From Vitreoscilla sp. (lineage in GTDB: Bacteria; Pseudomonadota; Gammaproteobacteria; Burkholderiales; Neisseriaceae), in contig JASLFS010000053.1 of assembly GCA_030150505.1 (NCBI GenBank), positions 4,591 to 68,590 of the forward strand: DNA of 64,000 bases, written 5' to 3'. The translations under genes were made by a program, and so were the position numbers. This document shows, piece by piece, positions 25,948 to 34,765 of this stretch. A model generated the notes under the pieces. It was not told where the DNA came from. It saw nothing but the letters and a program-made list of their open reading frames with translations, and ran no database searches. Numbering within the stretch: the stretch's first letter is position 1; every line of letters starts with the position of its first letter.

Positions 25948-28014
25948 TTACACATGCGAATCTGTGTATTCATTGATTAAAGTATTTTGCAAACTAATGT
26001 GAGGTTGGTTTTCAGCTGCCGTTAGTTTTTCATAGCTACCATTTTCGAGCATTTTCCATGCTTGGCAATTATCTTCTAGTGCTAAGCTCAGCGTTTCTCG
26101 AATGACACGTTCTTTTAAGGCTGGCTGTAAGATAGGTGTACAGGTTTCAATGCGGCGGAAGAAGTTTCGTCCCATCCAGTCGGCACTAGAAATAAATACT
26201 TTTTCTTCTTGATTGTGATAAAAGTAGAAAACGCGTGAATGTTCTAATAAACGACCAACAATAGAATAAACTGAAATATTCTCCGATAAACCGGGAACGC
26301 CTGCTCGTAAAGCACACATTCCACGGACAATCAGTTGAATTTTAACTCCAGCTTGGCTTGCTTCATATAATTTTTCGATAATGGTTGGCTCAAGCAATGA
26401 ATTCATTTTGGCGATAATTAATGCTTTTTGTCCATTTTTTGCAGCTGTAATTTCACTATCAATATTGCTTAATAACATATTGTATAACGTGAATGGGCTT
26501 TGGTATAAGCGCGATAGCTTACTTGGCTGTCCTAAACCAGTGATTTCCATGAAGAGTTGATTGACATCTGATGTGATTTTTTCATCAGAAGTCATGATGC
26601 CTAAGTCAGTATAAAATCTAGAAGTGCTCTGGTGATAATTGCCAGTGCCTAGATGAGCATAGCTTTTTAGTTGGCCATCTTCTTTGCGAACAACCAATGC
26701 CATTTTGGCATGTACTTTGTAGCCAAATACGCCATAAACCACGTGAGCACCAACTTGTTCAAGTTTTCTTGCCCAGTTAACGTTGGTTTCTTCATCAAAT
26801 CGTGCTCTTAATTCCACAACGACGGTCACTTGTTTGCCAGCTAACGTTGCAGCCAGTAAGGATTTCACCAAGTCGGAATTGGCACCAGTTCGGTAAATGG
26901 TCATTTTGATGGCCACGACATTAGGATCAGTGGCAGCATCTTCAATGAAGTTCATTACTGGTTGGAAAGATTGATAAGGGTGGTGTAGCAAAACATCTTC
27001 TTTGCGTAATACATCAAAGAGGCCACGGCTGGTTTGTAATGCTTTTGGAAGCGATGGTAAAAATGGTTGGTATTTCAAATCAGGTCGTTCAACCATGTCA
27101 ATGACTGACATTAAGCGGACTAAATTGACAGGACCATTCACTTGATATAATTCTGATTCGCTTAGGTTAAAATGTGCTAATAGAAAATCACTTACGTGGT
27201 TTGGGCAGTTGGTTGCAACTTCTAAGCGAACGCCTTTACCGTATTGTCTGTCATGAAGTTCCCCTTGAATAGCCGTTCTTAAATCTTTTAAGTCTTCTTC
27301 ATCTACCGTTAATTCACTGTCTCGGGTTAAGCGGAATTGATGACAACCTTTCACTTTCATACCTCTGAATAAGGTATTAACATGAGAGTGTACGATTGAT
27401 GATAAAAAAACAAAGCCAGTATTGCCATCGCATAACTCACTGGGTAGGGCGACAACACGAGGTAAGATACGAGGAGCTTGGACAATCGCCATGCCTGAGG
27501 CGCGGCCAAAAGCATCTTTGCCATCTAATTCAACGGCGAAGTTTAAAGATTTATTTAATGGTCTTGGAAATGGGTGTGATGGGTCAAGGCCAATAGGGGT
27601 GAGAACAGGATAGACTTCACGTTTAAAGTATTCTTCTATCCAATCGCTTTGTTCTTGGCTCCACTCGTGGCGATGGTAAAAATAAATGCCTTCTTGGCGC
27701 AATAACGGAACAAGTTCATTATTAAATATATGATATTGGTCACTGATTAGGCGATGGGCTTTTTGGGTAACATTTTGGATGACTTGGTAAGGTAAGTCAC
27801 CATTCATTAGCAATAAGTTGGGGTTTAGCTTATGTTGATTTTTGAGCCAAGCCATGCGAACTTCAAAAAACTCATCTAGATTGGATGAAACAATGCACAA
27901 AAACCGCAAGCGTTCTAATAAAGGAATATTGTCATTTTGTGCTTGAGCAAGAACGCGGCGATTAAAAGCGAGTAGGCTAATTTCCCTGCAAATGAATTTT
28001 TCTTTGGCTTCCAT
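25948..28014 (-). CDS. ppk1: Polyphosphate kinase Ppk1
   Basis: Reversible synthesis of polyphosphate from ATP. 688 residues, normal. Family blocks: N-terminal SLLAFNRRVLAQA, SNLDEFFEVRMAWL, the phospholipase-D-like catalytic domains with TIYRTG, VELRARFDEE, the catalytic-histidine segment GYKVHAKMALV and the second histidine in RLLEHSRVFYF, plus SSADWMGRNFFRRIE. AAGG precedes the start by about seven bases. Monocistronic. Confidence 0.96.
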   Translation of the reverse strand: MEAKEKFICREISLLAFNRRVLAQAQNDNIPLLERLRFLCIVSSNLDEFFEVRMAWLKNQHKLNPNLLLMNGDLPYQVIQNVTQKAHRLISDQYHIFNNELVPLLRQEGIYFYHRHEWSQEQSDWIEEYFKREVYPVLTPIGLDPSHPFPRPLNKSLNFAVELDGKDAFGRASGMAIVQAPRILPRVVALPSELCDGNTGFVFLSSIVHSHVNTLFRGMKVKGCHQFRLTRDSELTVDEEDLKDLRTAIQGELHDRQYGKGVRLEVATNCPNHVSDFLLAHFNLSESELYQVNGPVNLVRLMSVIDMVERPDLKYQPFLPSLPKALQTSRGLFDVLRKEDVLLHHPYQSFQPVMNFIEDAATDPNVVAIKMTIYRTGANSDLVKSLLAATLAGKQVTVVVELRARFDEETNVNWARKLEQVGAHVVYGVFGYKVHAKMALVVRKEDGQLKSYAHLGTGNYHQSTSRFYTDLGIMTSDEKITSDVNQLFMEITGLGQPSKLSRLYQSPFTLYNMLLSNIDSEITAAKNGQKALIIAKMNSLLEPTIIEKLYEASQAGVKIQLIVRGMCALRAGVPGLSENISVYSIVGRLLEHSRVFYFYHNQEEKVFISSADWMGRNFFRRIETCTPILQPALKERVIRETLSLALEDNCQAWKMLENGSYEKLTAAENQPHISLQNTLINEYTDSHV

Positions 28015-28082
28015 GTTTTACCTTGCTATTGTTTTGAGTGGATAGATGAAATATAAGAACCTTGTTGTAATCAAGAAATGAT

Positions 28083-28109
28083 AAAAAAGGCTGCCTGAAA
28101 AGCAGCCTT
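28083..28109 (-). terminator. Terminator of yggX with embedded uptake sequence
   Basis: AAGGCTGC (28087-28094) pairs with GCAGCCTT (28102-28109); on the minus strand it is followed by a T-run. The exact uptake sequence AGGCTGCCTGAA occupies 28088-28099, forming one arm and the loop. Confidence 0.82.
28088..28099 (+). repeat. DNA uptake sequence AGGCTGCCTGAA
   Basis: Exact 12-mer within the yggX terminator; only the first half is mirrored in the stem. Confidence 0.8.
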
Positions 28110-28115
28110 CATTAT

Positions 28116-28388
28116 TTATTCTGTTGGTGGCGTAAAGCCGCTAATGCCATCTACACCTTCGCCAAAAAAGTAATTTTCCATTTGTTGGGCAATATATTGG
28201 CGAGCACGAGCATCTGCTAGGCTTAAACGATTCTCATTGATTAACATGGTTTGGTAGCTTAGCCAGCCATCCCATGCTTCTTGAGAAATATTTTCAAAAA
28301 TACGTTGCCCTAAGGCATTTGGCAATGGTGCAAATTTTAGTCCTGGGGCTTCTTTGCCCAGTTTTACACATTTAACCATGCGTGTCAT
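28116..28388 (-). CDS. yggX: Fe(II)-trafficking protein YggX
   Basis: Small cytoplasmic protein protecting iron-sulfur clusters from oxidation. 90 residues, family length. [17 protein letters not shown] carries the single conserved Cys near the N-terminus; [26 protein letters not shown] and the C-terminal MENYFFG are the family signatures. It follows argA on the same strand by about 70 bp. Confidence 0.95.
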   Translation of the reverse strand: MTRMVKCVKLGKEAPGLKFAPLPNALGQRIFENISQEAWDGWLSYQTMLINENRLSLADARARQYIAQQMENYFFGEGVDGISGFTPPTE

Positions 28389-28457
28389 ATTCTGTGTCCT
28401 TTTGGTATGGTAATGAAGTATAAATTTTATCTGTGTTTTATTGTAAAGGATAAAGTG

Positions 28458-29801
28458 TTAATTGGGTACTGCATCACAGACTTTTAAGGGATAGTTGAAA
28501 ATTTTAGATTGGCGTTTATTTTCTTGATAGCTGTGTAAGCGCTCAGGCGGCAAGATTTGTGTATTGCTTGGCAAGAAACCTCGTTCTATAAACCAATCAC
28601 CTGTTTGAGTTGATAAACAGAAAATATTGTTCAGTTGATTTTGTTTTGCTATTTTTAAAACATGTTCTAGCATTACATCACCATAACCACCTGCTTGTGC
28701 CTCTGGAGCGACAACTAAACAGGCTAATTCTGCTGTATTGTGCTCATCATAATATTTTAATGCAACACAGCCGCATATTTGCTGGTCATTTTTTAGCAAG
28801 CTAAATTCATGGATGTGGTTTTCAAGGTAAGCAATGCTGCGTGGAATCAGAATACCTTGTTCTTCCAATGGTTTGATTAAGCGAACGATATCAGAAATAT
28901 CATCTGCAGTGGCTTTTTCAAACTTGAGGAAAGACGATTTAGCAAAAGATGTGCCAACACCATCGCGTGTAAACAATTCCTTAAGTAAAGCACCATCATC
29001 TAAGCCAGAAATTAAATGAGCACGGTGAACATTGTATTGCAGTGCTTTTTTGATGGCTGATAAACGACGAGTAACACCAATAGATTGTGGCGTGGTAGCT
29101 TCTAACTCTTCCACTTCATTGGTTGTTAAAGTGCTAATAAGCTCGCCATTTTCATTGAGAACGCCAGCATCTGGGCTCGCAAAAACTAATTTTTCAGCTT
29201 GTAATGCAACGGCAACATCAGCAGCGACTTCTTCTAGTGCCAGATTGTAATTATAGCCACTTAAAGAGTGACCTAAGGGGCTGATTAAAACAACATTGCC
29301 AGCATTAAGCAGTGTTTCTATGCTTTTGTGGTCAACCTTTCGAACCCGACCTGCGTATTGCATATCAACGCCATCGATAACACCTAAAGGGCGAGCTGAT
29401 ATGAAATTTCCAGATGCTATTTTTATGCGCATGCTATTTGATGGCGTATGTGGCATACCCATTGAAAGAGCTGATTCCACGTCAAACCTTACCATGCCAC
29501 AAGCTTGTTTGGCTTTTTCTAACGTAATATTATCTGTGATTCGTCGCCCAGCATGGTATTGAATGGTTAAACCTGATTGCTGCATTAAGCGGTTTACGTA
29601 CTGCCGAACACCATGTACTAGCACCAACCTCACGCCTAAACTGGCGAGTAGGTTGATATCTTGTGCTAAGGTGAGGAATGCAGGTGAAGCAATGACTTGG
29701 CTACTTAATGCTAAAACAATGGTTTTATCTTTAAAGTAATGAATATAAGGCGTTGCTTCTCGAAAGGCATTAACGAAATGTGGCAGTATATTTTGCATCA
29801 T
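28458..29801 (-). CDS. argA: Amino-acid N-acetyltransferase ArgA
   Basis: First step of arginine synthesis: acetyl-CoA plus glutamate to N-acetylglutamate. 447 residues: N-terminal amino-acid-kinase-like domain (LVLVHGVRQYVNRLM; ISPLGHSLSGYNYNL) that senses arginine, and a C-terminal GNAT domain from about residue 300 (ELACLVVAPEAQAGGYGDVMLEHVL). argJ is also present in this window (45802), so the organism has both the classical enzyme and the recycling transferase, as is usual in Neisseria. Confidence 0.94.
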   Translation of the reverse strand: MMQNILPHFVNAFREATPYIHYFKDKTIVLALSSQVIASPAFLTLAQDINLLASLGVRLVLVHGVRQYVNRLMQQSGLTIQYHAGRRITDNITLEKAKQACGMVRFDVESALSMGMPHTPSNSMRIKIASGNFISARPLGVIDGVDMQYAGRVRKVDHKSIETLLNAGNVVLISPLGHSLSGYNYNLALEEVAADVAVALQAEKLVFASPDAGVLNENGELISTLTTNEVEELEATTPQSIGVTRRLSAIKKALQYNVHRAHLISGLDDGALLKELFTRDGVGTSFAKSSFLKFEKATADDISDIVRLIKPLEEQGILIPRSIAYLENHIHEFSLLKNDQQICGCVALKYYDEHNTAELACLVVAPEAQAGGYGDVMLEHVLKIAKQNQLNNIFCLSTQTGDWFIERGFLPSNTQILPPERLHSYQENKRQSKIFNYPLKVCDAVPN

Positions 29802-29819
29802 AATACCGAATAAAAATTT

Positions 29820-30563
29820 TTATAGAACAATGTATAACACTTGCAATATTAAGACGATTAGGGCTGTTACAGACGCAATTGTCCAATTTATTTCAGTGGT
29901 TATTTTTTGCTGAGCTCCTGTCATTTGGTTGGCAGGAATGGGGTTGCTATAGTCTTGCTCTAATGTGTAAACCAACTCTTGATTGTGAGAATCTGGATGG
30001 GTTTTATCTTTAACTTCCTCAATGAAGACAAAAGTATTATGAATTTGTGTGCTTTTTTGTTCGGGTTCAGATAGCTCAAAAACAGGTTTTTGAGTGAGGG
30101 ACGTATCCAAATATTTTTGTACAATGTTTGTTGCTGTATTGCTAGGCTGATTGTCATCTACTGTATCAATAATGGCAATCTCAGTGTTTTTCTCAAGATT
30201 TTTTTTGAGTAGCTGATTGAGTAAAATTCCCTGTTTTGGAAGTTTTACGGACTGTTGTGTTTTAACATGCACATCATCAGCTAGCTGAGATTGTTTTTCT
30301 TTGGCTTTTCTCAATAATTTTTCAGTGGGATTCGCTGTTTGAATTGGAGAGGGCAAATCATTATGAGCATCAACGGTCACTTTTGTTGGTTGATTAGCTT
30401 TATTGGGCTTAATTAAATTACCACGGGCACCAAATACCTTTTCACAATTTCCGCATGTAATGCTACCTTGCTGATTGGCTAGTTCTTGATACGAAGTCAT
30501 TTGTTGATGCTGACAGTGTGGACACTTGGCGCAATAAAAAGTATTGTTGGTTTTGGTTGCCAT
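29820..30563 (-). CDS. MJ0042-type zinc-ribbon protein with C-terminal membrane anchor
   Basis: 247 residues. N-terminal zinc ribbon with two CxxC pairs (CPHC about residue 14, CGNC about residue 37) ending in RGNLIKP; a long low-complexity, Gln/Lys/Thr-rich middle; and a single hydrophobic segment in the last 20 residues (TALIVLILQVLYIVL). Similar betaproteobacterial proteins normally carry a DUF3426 domain after the membrane segment; here the protein stops at it, so it is either truncated or a tail-anchored variant. Function unknown. It lies 18 bp before argA on the same strand. Confidence 0.7.
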   Translation of the reverse strand: MATKTNNTFYCAKCPHCQHQQMTSYQELANQQGSITCGNCEKVFGARGNLIKPNKANQPTKVTVDAHNDLPSPIQTANPTEKLLRKAKEKQSQLADDVHVKTQQSVKLPKQGILLNQLLKKNLEKNTEIAIIDTVDDNQPSNTATNIVQKYLDTSLTQKPVFELSEPEQKSTQIHNTFVFIEEVKDKTHPDSHNQELVYTLEQDYSNPIPANQMTGAQQKITTEINWTIASVTALIVLILQVLYIVL

Positions 30564-30595
30564 ATTTAATTAATCCGCTTATTTTGTTCATTCAT

Positions 30596-31411
30596 TTAAT
30601 GATTTTTAGCAATCAGTTCTTCTATTGCATTAAACACAACTTGTGCACTAGGTTGCCATTCTTCTTCTAACATTGCAGCATGCCCCACGTTTGCCATCCA
30701 ATGTATGGGCTGATTATAGCTCATGGAAGTGAGGCTAACCACTTCTGGAGCAACTAAAACATCTTCTCGTGCACCAATGATTGCGATAGGGCAATCTTTT
30801 TTAAACCATGGTGCAAATGGAGTGCCCATTATTAAGTCCATAATTAGTCGATATGACTCTGGATTCATCTTGTTAGCATAATCATTTAGTTTTGCTAAAG
30901 TCTTAGGCTGATGAAATAGTGCCTCTTGGAACATACTGGCAGGTAATGGTTGATTAAATGCGTATGTTTTGCCCATGGTAGCGGTAATAAATGGGTGTCT
31001 ATAAAAACCACCCATCGCCAGTGGAATCAATCCTTGTGGCGGAACTGCACACATTAATATTGCACCAGCTAATTGCGTTGTTGTCATTACTTTTTGGAGA
31101 ACTAAACCACCCATGGAATGACCAATAACGATGGGTTCTTTTCCTGTTGTTTGGATAATTTGTTCAATTGCCCAGTTTACATCATCAGCATAGTCATTTA
31201 ATGAAAACTGATAAATATTTTCATGCCCTTCACTTTGACCATGTCCACGGAAGCTGACAGCCCAAGCATCAAATCCACGCTTGGAGAACCAAGGCAGGTA
31301 ATTATGCCAGCACCATGCCCCGGTGAAAATACCATGTAGAAATAATAATGGTGGTTGGCTGATGTCTTCACTGGGTTCATGTAATAATTCTAATGAATAA
31401 GGTGGGTTCAT
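30596..31411 (-). CDS. Alpha/beta-fold hydrolase
   Basis: 271 residues. Oxyanion segment FLHGIFTGAWCWHNYLP, nucleophile elbow VIGHSMGGLVLQ, probable acid in GAREDVLVAP and base His in NVGHAAMLEE. Lysophospholipase- or esterase-like, substrate unknown. It lies 21 bp after trpE on the same strand. Confidence 0.8.
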   Translation of the reverse strand: MNPPYSLELLHEPSEDISQPPLLFLHGIFTGAWCWHNYLPWFSKRGFDAWAVSFRGHGQSEGHENIYQFSLNDYADDVNWAIEQIIQTTGKEPIVIGHSMGGLVLQKVMTTTQLAGAILMCAVPPQGLIPLAMGGFYRHPFITATMGKTYAFNQPLPASMFQEALFHQPKTLAKLNDYANKMNPESYRLIMDLIMGTPFAPWFKKDCPIAIIGAREDVLVAPEVVSLTSMSYNQPIHWMANVGHAAMLEEEWQPSAQVVFNAIEELIAKNH

Positions 31412-31432
31412 ATCTATCTCCTTGTTAGTTAA

Positions 31433-32899
31433 TCACACATCTAAACCAGCTTGTACCATATGTGCTGCAGTAATGACTGCTTTTGCTTTGTTTTGAGTTT
31501 CTTGCCATTCAGCTTCAGGGTTTGAATCTGCAACAACACCAGCACCACTTTGTACGTATAAAGTATTATGACGAATAATAGCAGTTCGTATGGCGATAGC
31601 GAAATCCATATCATCGTTAAAGCCTAAATAACCAACAGCTCCGCCATAAATTCCCCGTTTACTTGGTTCTAATTCCTCAATGATTTCCATTGCCCTAATT
31701 TTGGGAGCTCCAGATAATGTTCCAGCGGGGAAGGTTGCTGCTAATATTTGCATATTGGTGGTATTGGGTTTTGCTGTCCCTTCAACATGAGACACGATAT
31801 GCATCACATGTGAATAGCGTTCAATGACCATTTTGTCTTTTACTTTGATTGTTCCTACCTGACAAACACGACCTACATCATTTCTGCCCAGATCAATTAA
31901 CATAACGTGTTCTGCAATTTCTTTTTCATCGTTAAGCAAATCTTGTTCTAGTAGCAAATCCTCTTCAATTGTTTTGCCCCGTAGTCGGGTTCCAGCTATC
32001 GGACGGACGATAACTTGATTTTGTTCTTTACGAACTAAAATTTCAGGAGAGGAGCCAACCACATGGAAATCGCCAAAATGGTAAAAAAACATATATGGCG
32101 ATGGATTTAGCGTTCTCAGAGCCCGATATAGACTCAGTGGGCTGTCATGAAAAGGCATGCTCATGCCCTGTGAAGGAACAACTTGCATGCAGTCGCCAGC
32201 TAAAATGTAATCTTTGATTTGATGAACAAATCCTTTGAAAGTTTCTTTACCCACTTCGCTGGTTGCTTCGGTGTGCTCGCTTCCAAGGGATAATGGTACG
32301 CTGACATTTTGCCGTAATTGGATACGAAGTTCTTTTAAGCGAGCTTTTGCTTTGTCGTAGCCATTTTCATCTTCAGCATTGGCATAGACAATTAAGCTGA
32401 CTTTGCCTGATAAGTTGTCAATCACTGCCAGCTCTTGAGAAAGCATTAAAAAGATATCGGGCGTTTGGGCTGGATTGTTTTTGTTTTTTTGTACCAAATG
32501 AGGCTCAAAAAATTGAATGGATTCGTAGCCAAAATAGCCAACTAGACCACCAGTAAAGCGAGGTAAATCAGCGATATTGGGTGCTTTGAAAGTTGCTTGA
32601 AAGTTTTCAATGTAACTTAAAGGATCACCTTCTTCTTCATGAATCAGCTGGTGGTTTTCAAAATGCTTAATATTGTTTTGTTGTATTTGAATATAGGTAT
32701 GGCAGGGCAAGCCAACGAAGGAGTAACGCCCAAAGCGTTCTCCACCTACAACGGATTCTAGTAGGTAACTGAAAGGTTGATTGGCTAATTTTAGATACAT
32801 TGATAGCGGTGTATCTAAATCAGCTAATAATTCTTGCACCAAAGGGATTCGGTTGTAGCCTTCTGCTTTTTGTTGCTGATATTGAGCTAGAGAAATCAT
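31433..32899 (-). CDS. trpE: Anthranilate synthase component I TrpE
   Basis: Converts chorismate to anthranilate using ammonia from TrpG. 488 residues. N-terminal feedback site region with [17 protein letters not shown]-terminal chorismate-binding domain with [62 protein letters not shown] and [16 protein letters not shown] precedes the start. No leader peptide with tandem Trp codons or other attenuator was seen in the 120 bp upstream. trpG is not adjacent. Confidence 0.95.
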   Translation of the reverse strand: MISLAQYQQQKAEGYNRIPLVQELLADLDTPLSMYLKLANQPFSYLLESVVGGERFGRYSFVGLPCHTYIQIQQNNIKHFENHQLIHEEEGDPLSYIENFQATFKAPNIADLPRFTGGLVGYFGYESIQFFEPHLVQKNKNNPAQTPDIFLMLSQELAVIDNLSGKVSLIVYANAEDENGYDKAKARLKELRIQLRQNVSVPLSLGSEHTEATSEVGKETFKGFVHQIKDYILAGDCMQVVPSQGMSMPFHDSPLSLYRALRTLNPSPYMFFYHFGDFHVVGSSPEILVRKEQNQVIVRPIAGTRLRGKTIEEDLLLEQDLLNDEKEIAEHVMLIDLGRNDVGRVCQVGTIKVKDKMVIERYSHVMHIVSHVEGTAKPNTTNMQILAATFPAGTLSGAPKIRAMEIIEELEPSKRGIYGGAVGYLGFNDDMDFAIAIRTAIIRHNTLYVQSGAGVVADSNPEAEWQETQNKAKAVITAAHMVQAGLDV

Positions 32900-32971
32900 A
32901 TTTCACCTTTATAGCGATATTTTAAATATTAAAGCATATTATTTTGTTTGTGTTTTAAAGTTTTGCATATA

Positions 32972-33008
32972 AAAAAAGCTGCTAGAGTGATTATCTAGCA
33001 GCTTTTTT
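32972..33008. terminator. Terminator after recA
   Basis: A 15-bp stem (32972-32986 with 32994-33008), A-run on one side and T-run on the other, 7-base loop. It sits between recA and trpE, both on the minus strand. Confidence 0.9.
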
Positions 33009-33022
33009 GTGTTCTATCTGGA

Positions 33023-34099
33023 TTATTTTTCTTTTGGCTCATCGCCATCAGTTTCATCCAGTTGACCTTCAGTTATTTCGACTTTGACACCGACTTCATC
33101 GCGAATTTTTTGGTCAATTTCAGCTGCTATTTGAGGATTTTCTTTTAGCCAAATTCGAGTGTTGTCTTTACCTTGACCAATTTTTTGTTCATTGTAGCTA
33201 TACCAGGCACCAGCTTTCTGGATGAAACCAAATTTGACACCTAGGTCAATGACTTCTCCTTCAAAGCTAATTCCTTCGCCATATAAAATATCAAATTCAG
33301 CTTGGCGAAATGGAGGCGCTACTTTATTTTTAATGACTTTAATGCGAGTTTCATTACCTAAGATTTCATCGCCTTTTTTGATTTGACCGATACGGCGAAT
33401 ATCCAAACGTACTGAAGAGTAGAATTTTAATGCATTACCGCCAGTAGTTGTTTCTGGGCTACCAAACATAACACCAATTTTCATGCGAATTTGGTTAATA
33501 AAGATAACCAAAGTATTGGTTTTTTTGATATTGCCAGTTAGTTTACGCAATGCTTGGCTCATTAAACGGGCTTGTAAACCAACGTGGGCATCACCCATTT
33601 CACCTTCGATTTCCGCTTTTGGTACTAGCGCTGCAACTGAGTCAATGACTACCATGTCCACGCTGCCTGAACGAACCAACATATCGCAAATTTCTAATGC
33701 TTGTTCGCCGGTATCCGGTTGAGAAACCAATAAGTCTTCAACTTTTACACCTAATTTACGAGCATAAATAGGGTCAAATGCATTTTCAGCATCAATAAAT
33801 GCACAAGTGCCACCTGCTTTTTGGCATTGAGCAATAGACTCTAAACACAAGGTCGTTTTACCTGAAGATTCTGGTCCGAAAATCTCTACGATACGACCAC
33901 GAGGTAAACCGCCAACGCCTAAAGCTAAGTCTAAGCCTAATGAGCCTGTAGAGATGACTTCTAAGCTTTCATCTTTTTGGCTGCCATCCATTTTCATGAT
34001 AGAGCCTTTGCCAAATTGTTTTTCAATTTGAGCAAGTGCTGCACTTAATGCTTTGCTTTTTTCTTCTTTAGGAGTGGTTTTGGTTTTTTCGTTGGACAT
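33023..34099 (-). CDS. recA: Recombinase RecA
   Basis: Strand-exchange protein for recombination, repair and transformation. 358 residues. Walker [10 protein letters not shown], Walker [22 protein letters not shown], loop L1/L2 region [23 protein letters not shown] (with [10 protein letters not shown]), acidic C-terminal tail [11 protein letters not shown]. No LexA-type SOS box was recognised upstream, consistent with Neisseria lacking a LexA regulon. Confidence 0.98.
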   Translation of the reverse strand: MSNEKTKTTPKEEKSKALSAALAQIEKQFGKGSIMKMDGSQKDESLEVISTGSLGLDLALGVGGLPRGRIVEIFGPESSGKTTLCLESIAQCQKAGGTCAFIDAENAFDPIYARKLGVKVEDLLVSQPDTGEQALEICDMLVRSGSVDMVVIDSVAALVPKAEIEGEMGDAHVGLQARLMSQALRKLTGNIKKTNTLVIFINQIRMKIGVMFGSPETTTGGNALKFYSSVRLDIRRIGQIKKGDEILGNETRIKVIKNKVAPPFRQAEFDILYGEGISFEGEVIDLGVKFGFIQKAGAWYSYNEQKIGQGKDNTRIWLKENPQIAAEIDQKIRDEVGVKVEITEGQLDETDGDEPKEK

Positions 34100-34230
34100 A
34101 TTCGCTCTTTTATTGAGAAAGGGTCGATTAGATATAAGAGGTAAGATACCATGCTAAATCTATTTTTAATAGTTATTTCTATTTTGTAATAGATTGTATC
34201 AAAAAATCAAGATGGGGTGTGATAGATAGT

Positions 34231-34267
34231 AAAACAAAGCCTGATTAAAATCATCAGGCTTTGTTTT
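34231..34267 (-). terminator. Terminator of the 34281-34688 gene
   Basis: AAAACAAAGCCTGA (34231-34244) pairs with 34254-34267; on the minus strand it continues into T-rich sequence. Confidence 0.7.
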
Positions 34268-34280
34268 TATTATCAAAAAA

Positions 34281-34688
34281 TTAAGGTGTTGTGTTGTAAA
34301 GATCGGTGCGTTTTTTACTGTGGTGGACTTTCCAAGAAATTCCGTAGCCAATGACAACTGGTAACGCAGCAATAATGCCCTTGAACATCCATGTTGCATA
34401 CCATGGTTTAACTAATAATACTGATTCAGATGAACCCATTGGTGTTAAAACTTGCCAATCAAAAATTGGCCACCAGCACATTACTAACAATCCCAAAAAT
34501 ACAGGCCAAACATAGCCCAACCAAGCTTTTTGCCAAATTTTAAAAGCGACAAAACACCAGATAATGGTTAGTGCGCTAATTAAAATAGCTGTTTGGGTGG
34601 GTGCATTAAAATATTTAGATGCAAAAAATGTTAAAATAACCCATAAAATACCAACAATCGCAAAGATGAATTCTTCTGGTTTGCGCAT
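34281..34688 (-). CDS. Unknown small membrane protein
   Basis: Not recognised. 135 residues with about four hydrophobic segments (5-24, 32-50, 56-73, 98-117) and a basic C-terminal end (KVHHSKKRTD). Tryptophan-rich (for example MCWWPIFDW). GGAG lies about eight bases upstream of the start, supporting translation. It sits between recB and recA with its own terminator. No motif suggests a recombination role. Confidence 0.7.
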   Translation of the reverse strand: MRKPEEFIFAIVGILWVILTFFASKYFNAPTQTAILISALTIIWCFVAFKIWQKAWLGYVWPVFLGLLVMCWWPIFDWQVLTPMGSSESVLLVKPWYATWMFKGIIAALPVVIGYGISWKVHHSKKRTDLYNTTP

Positions 34689-34765
34689 TTTTTTCTCCTA
34701 CTGTTTCCTTGAAGACTATACCGTAAAGTCCTTGTTTTGACTATGTCATTATTAGTACGTTTGCT

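Noticed and set aside
32900..33022. trp attenuator before trpE
   Set aside because: The only strong hairpin is the recA terminator; no short leader frame with adjacent Trp codons is visible.
34100..34198. SOS (LexA) box upstream of recA
   Set aside because: No CTG-N10-CAG palindrome found; Neisseria-type bacteria are not known to use LexA.
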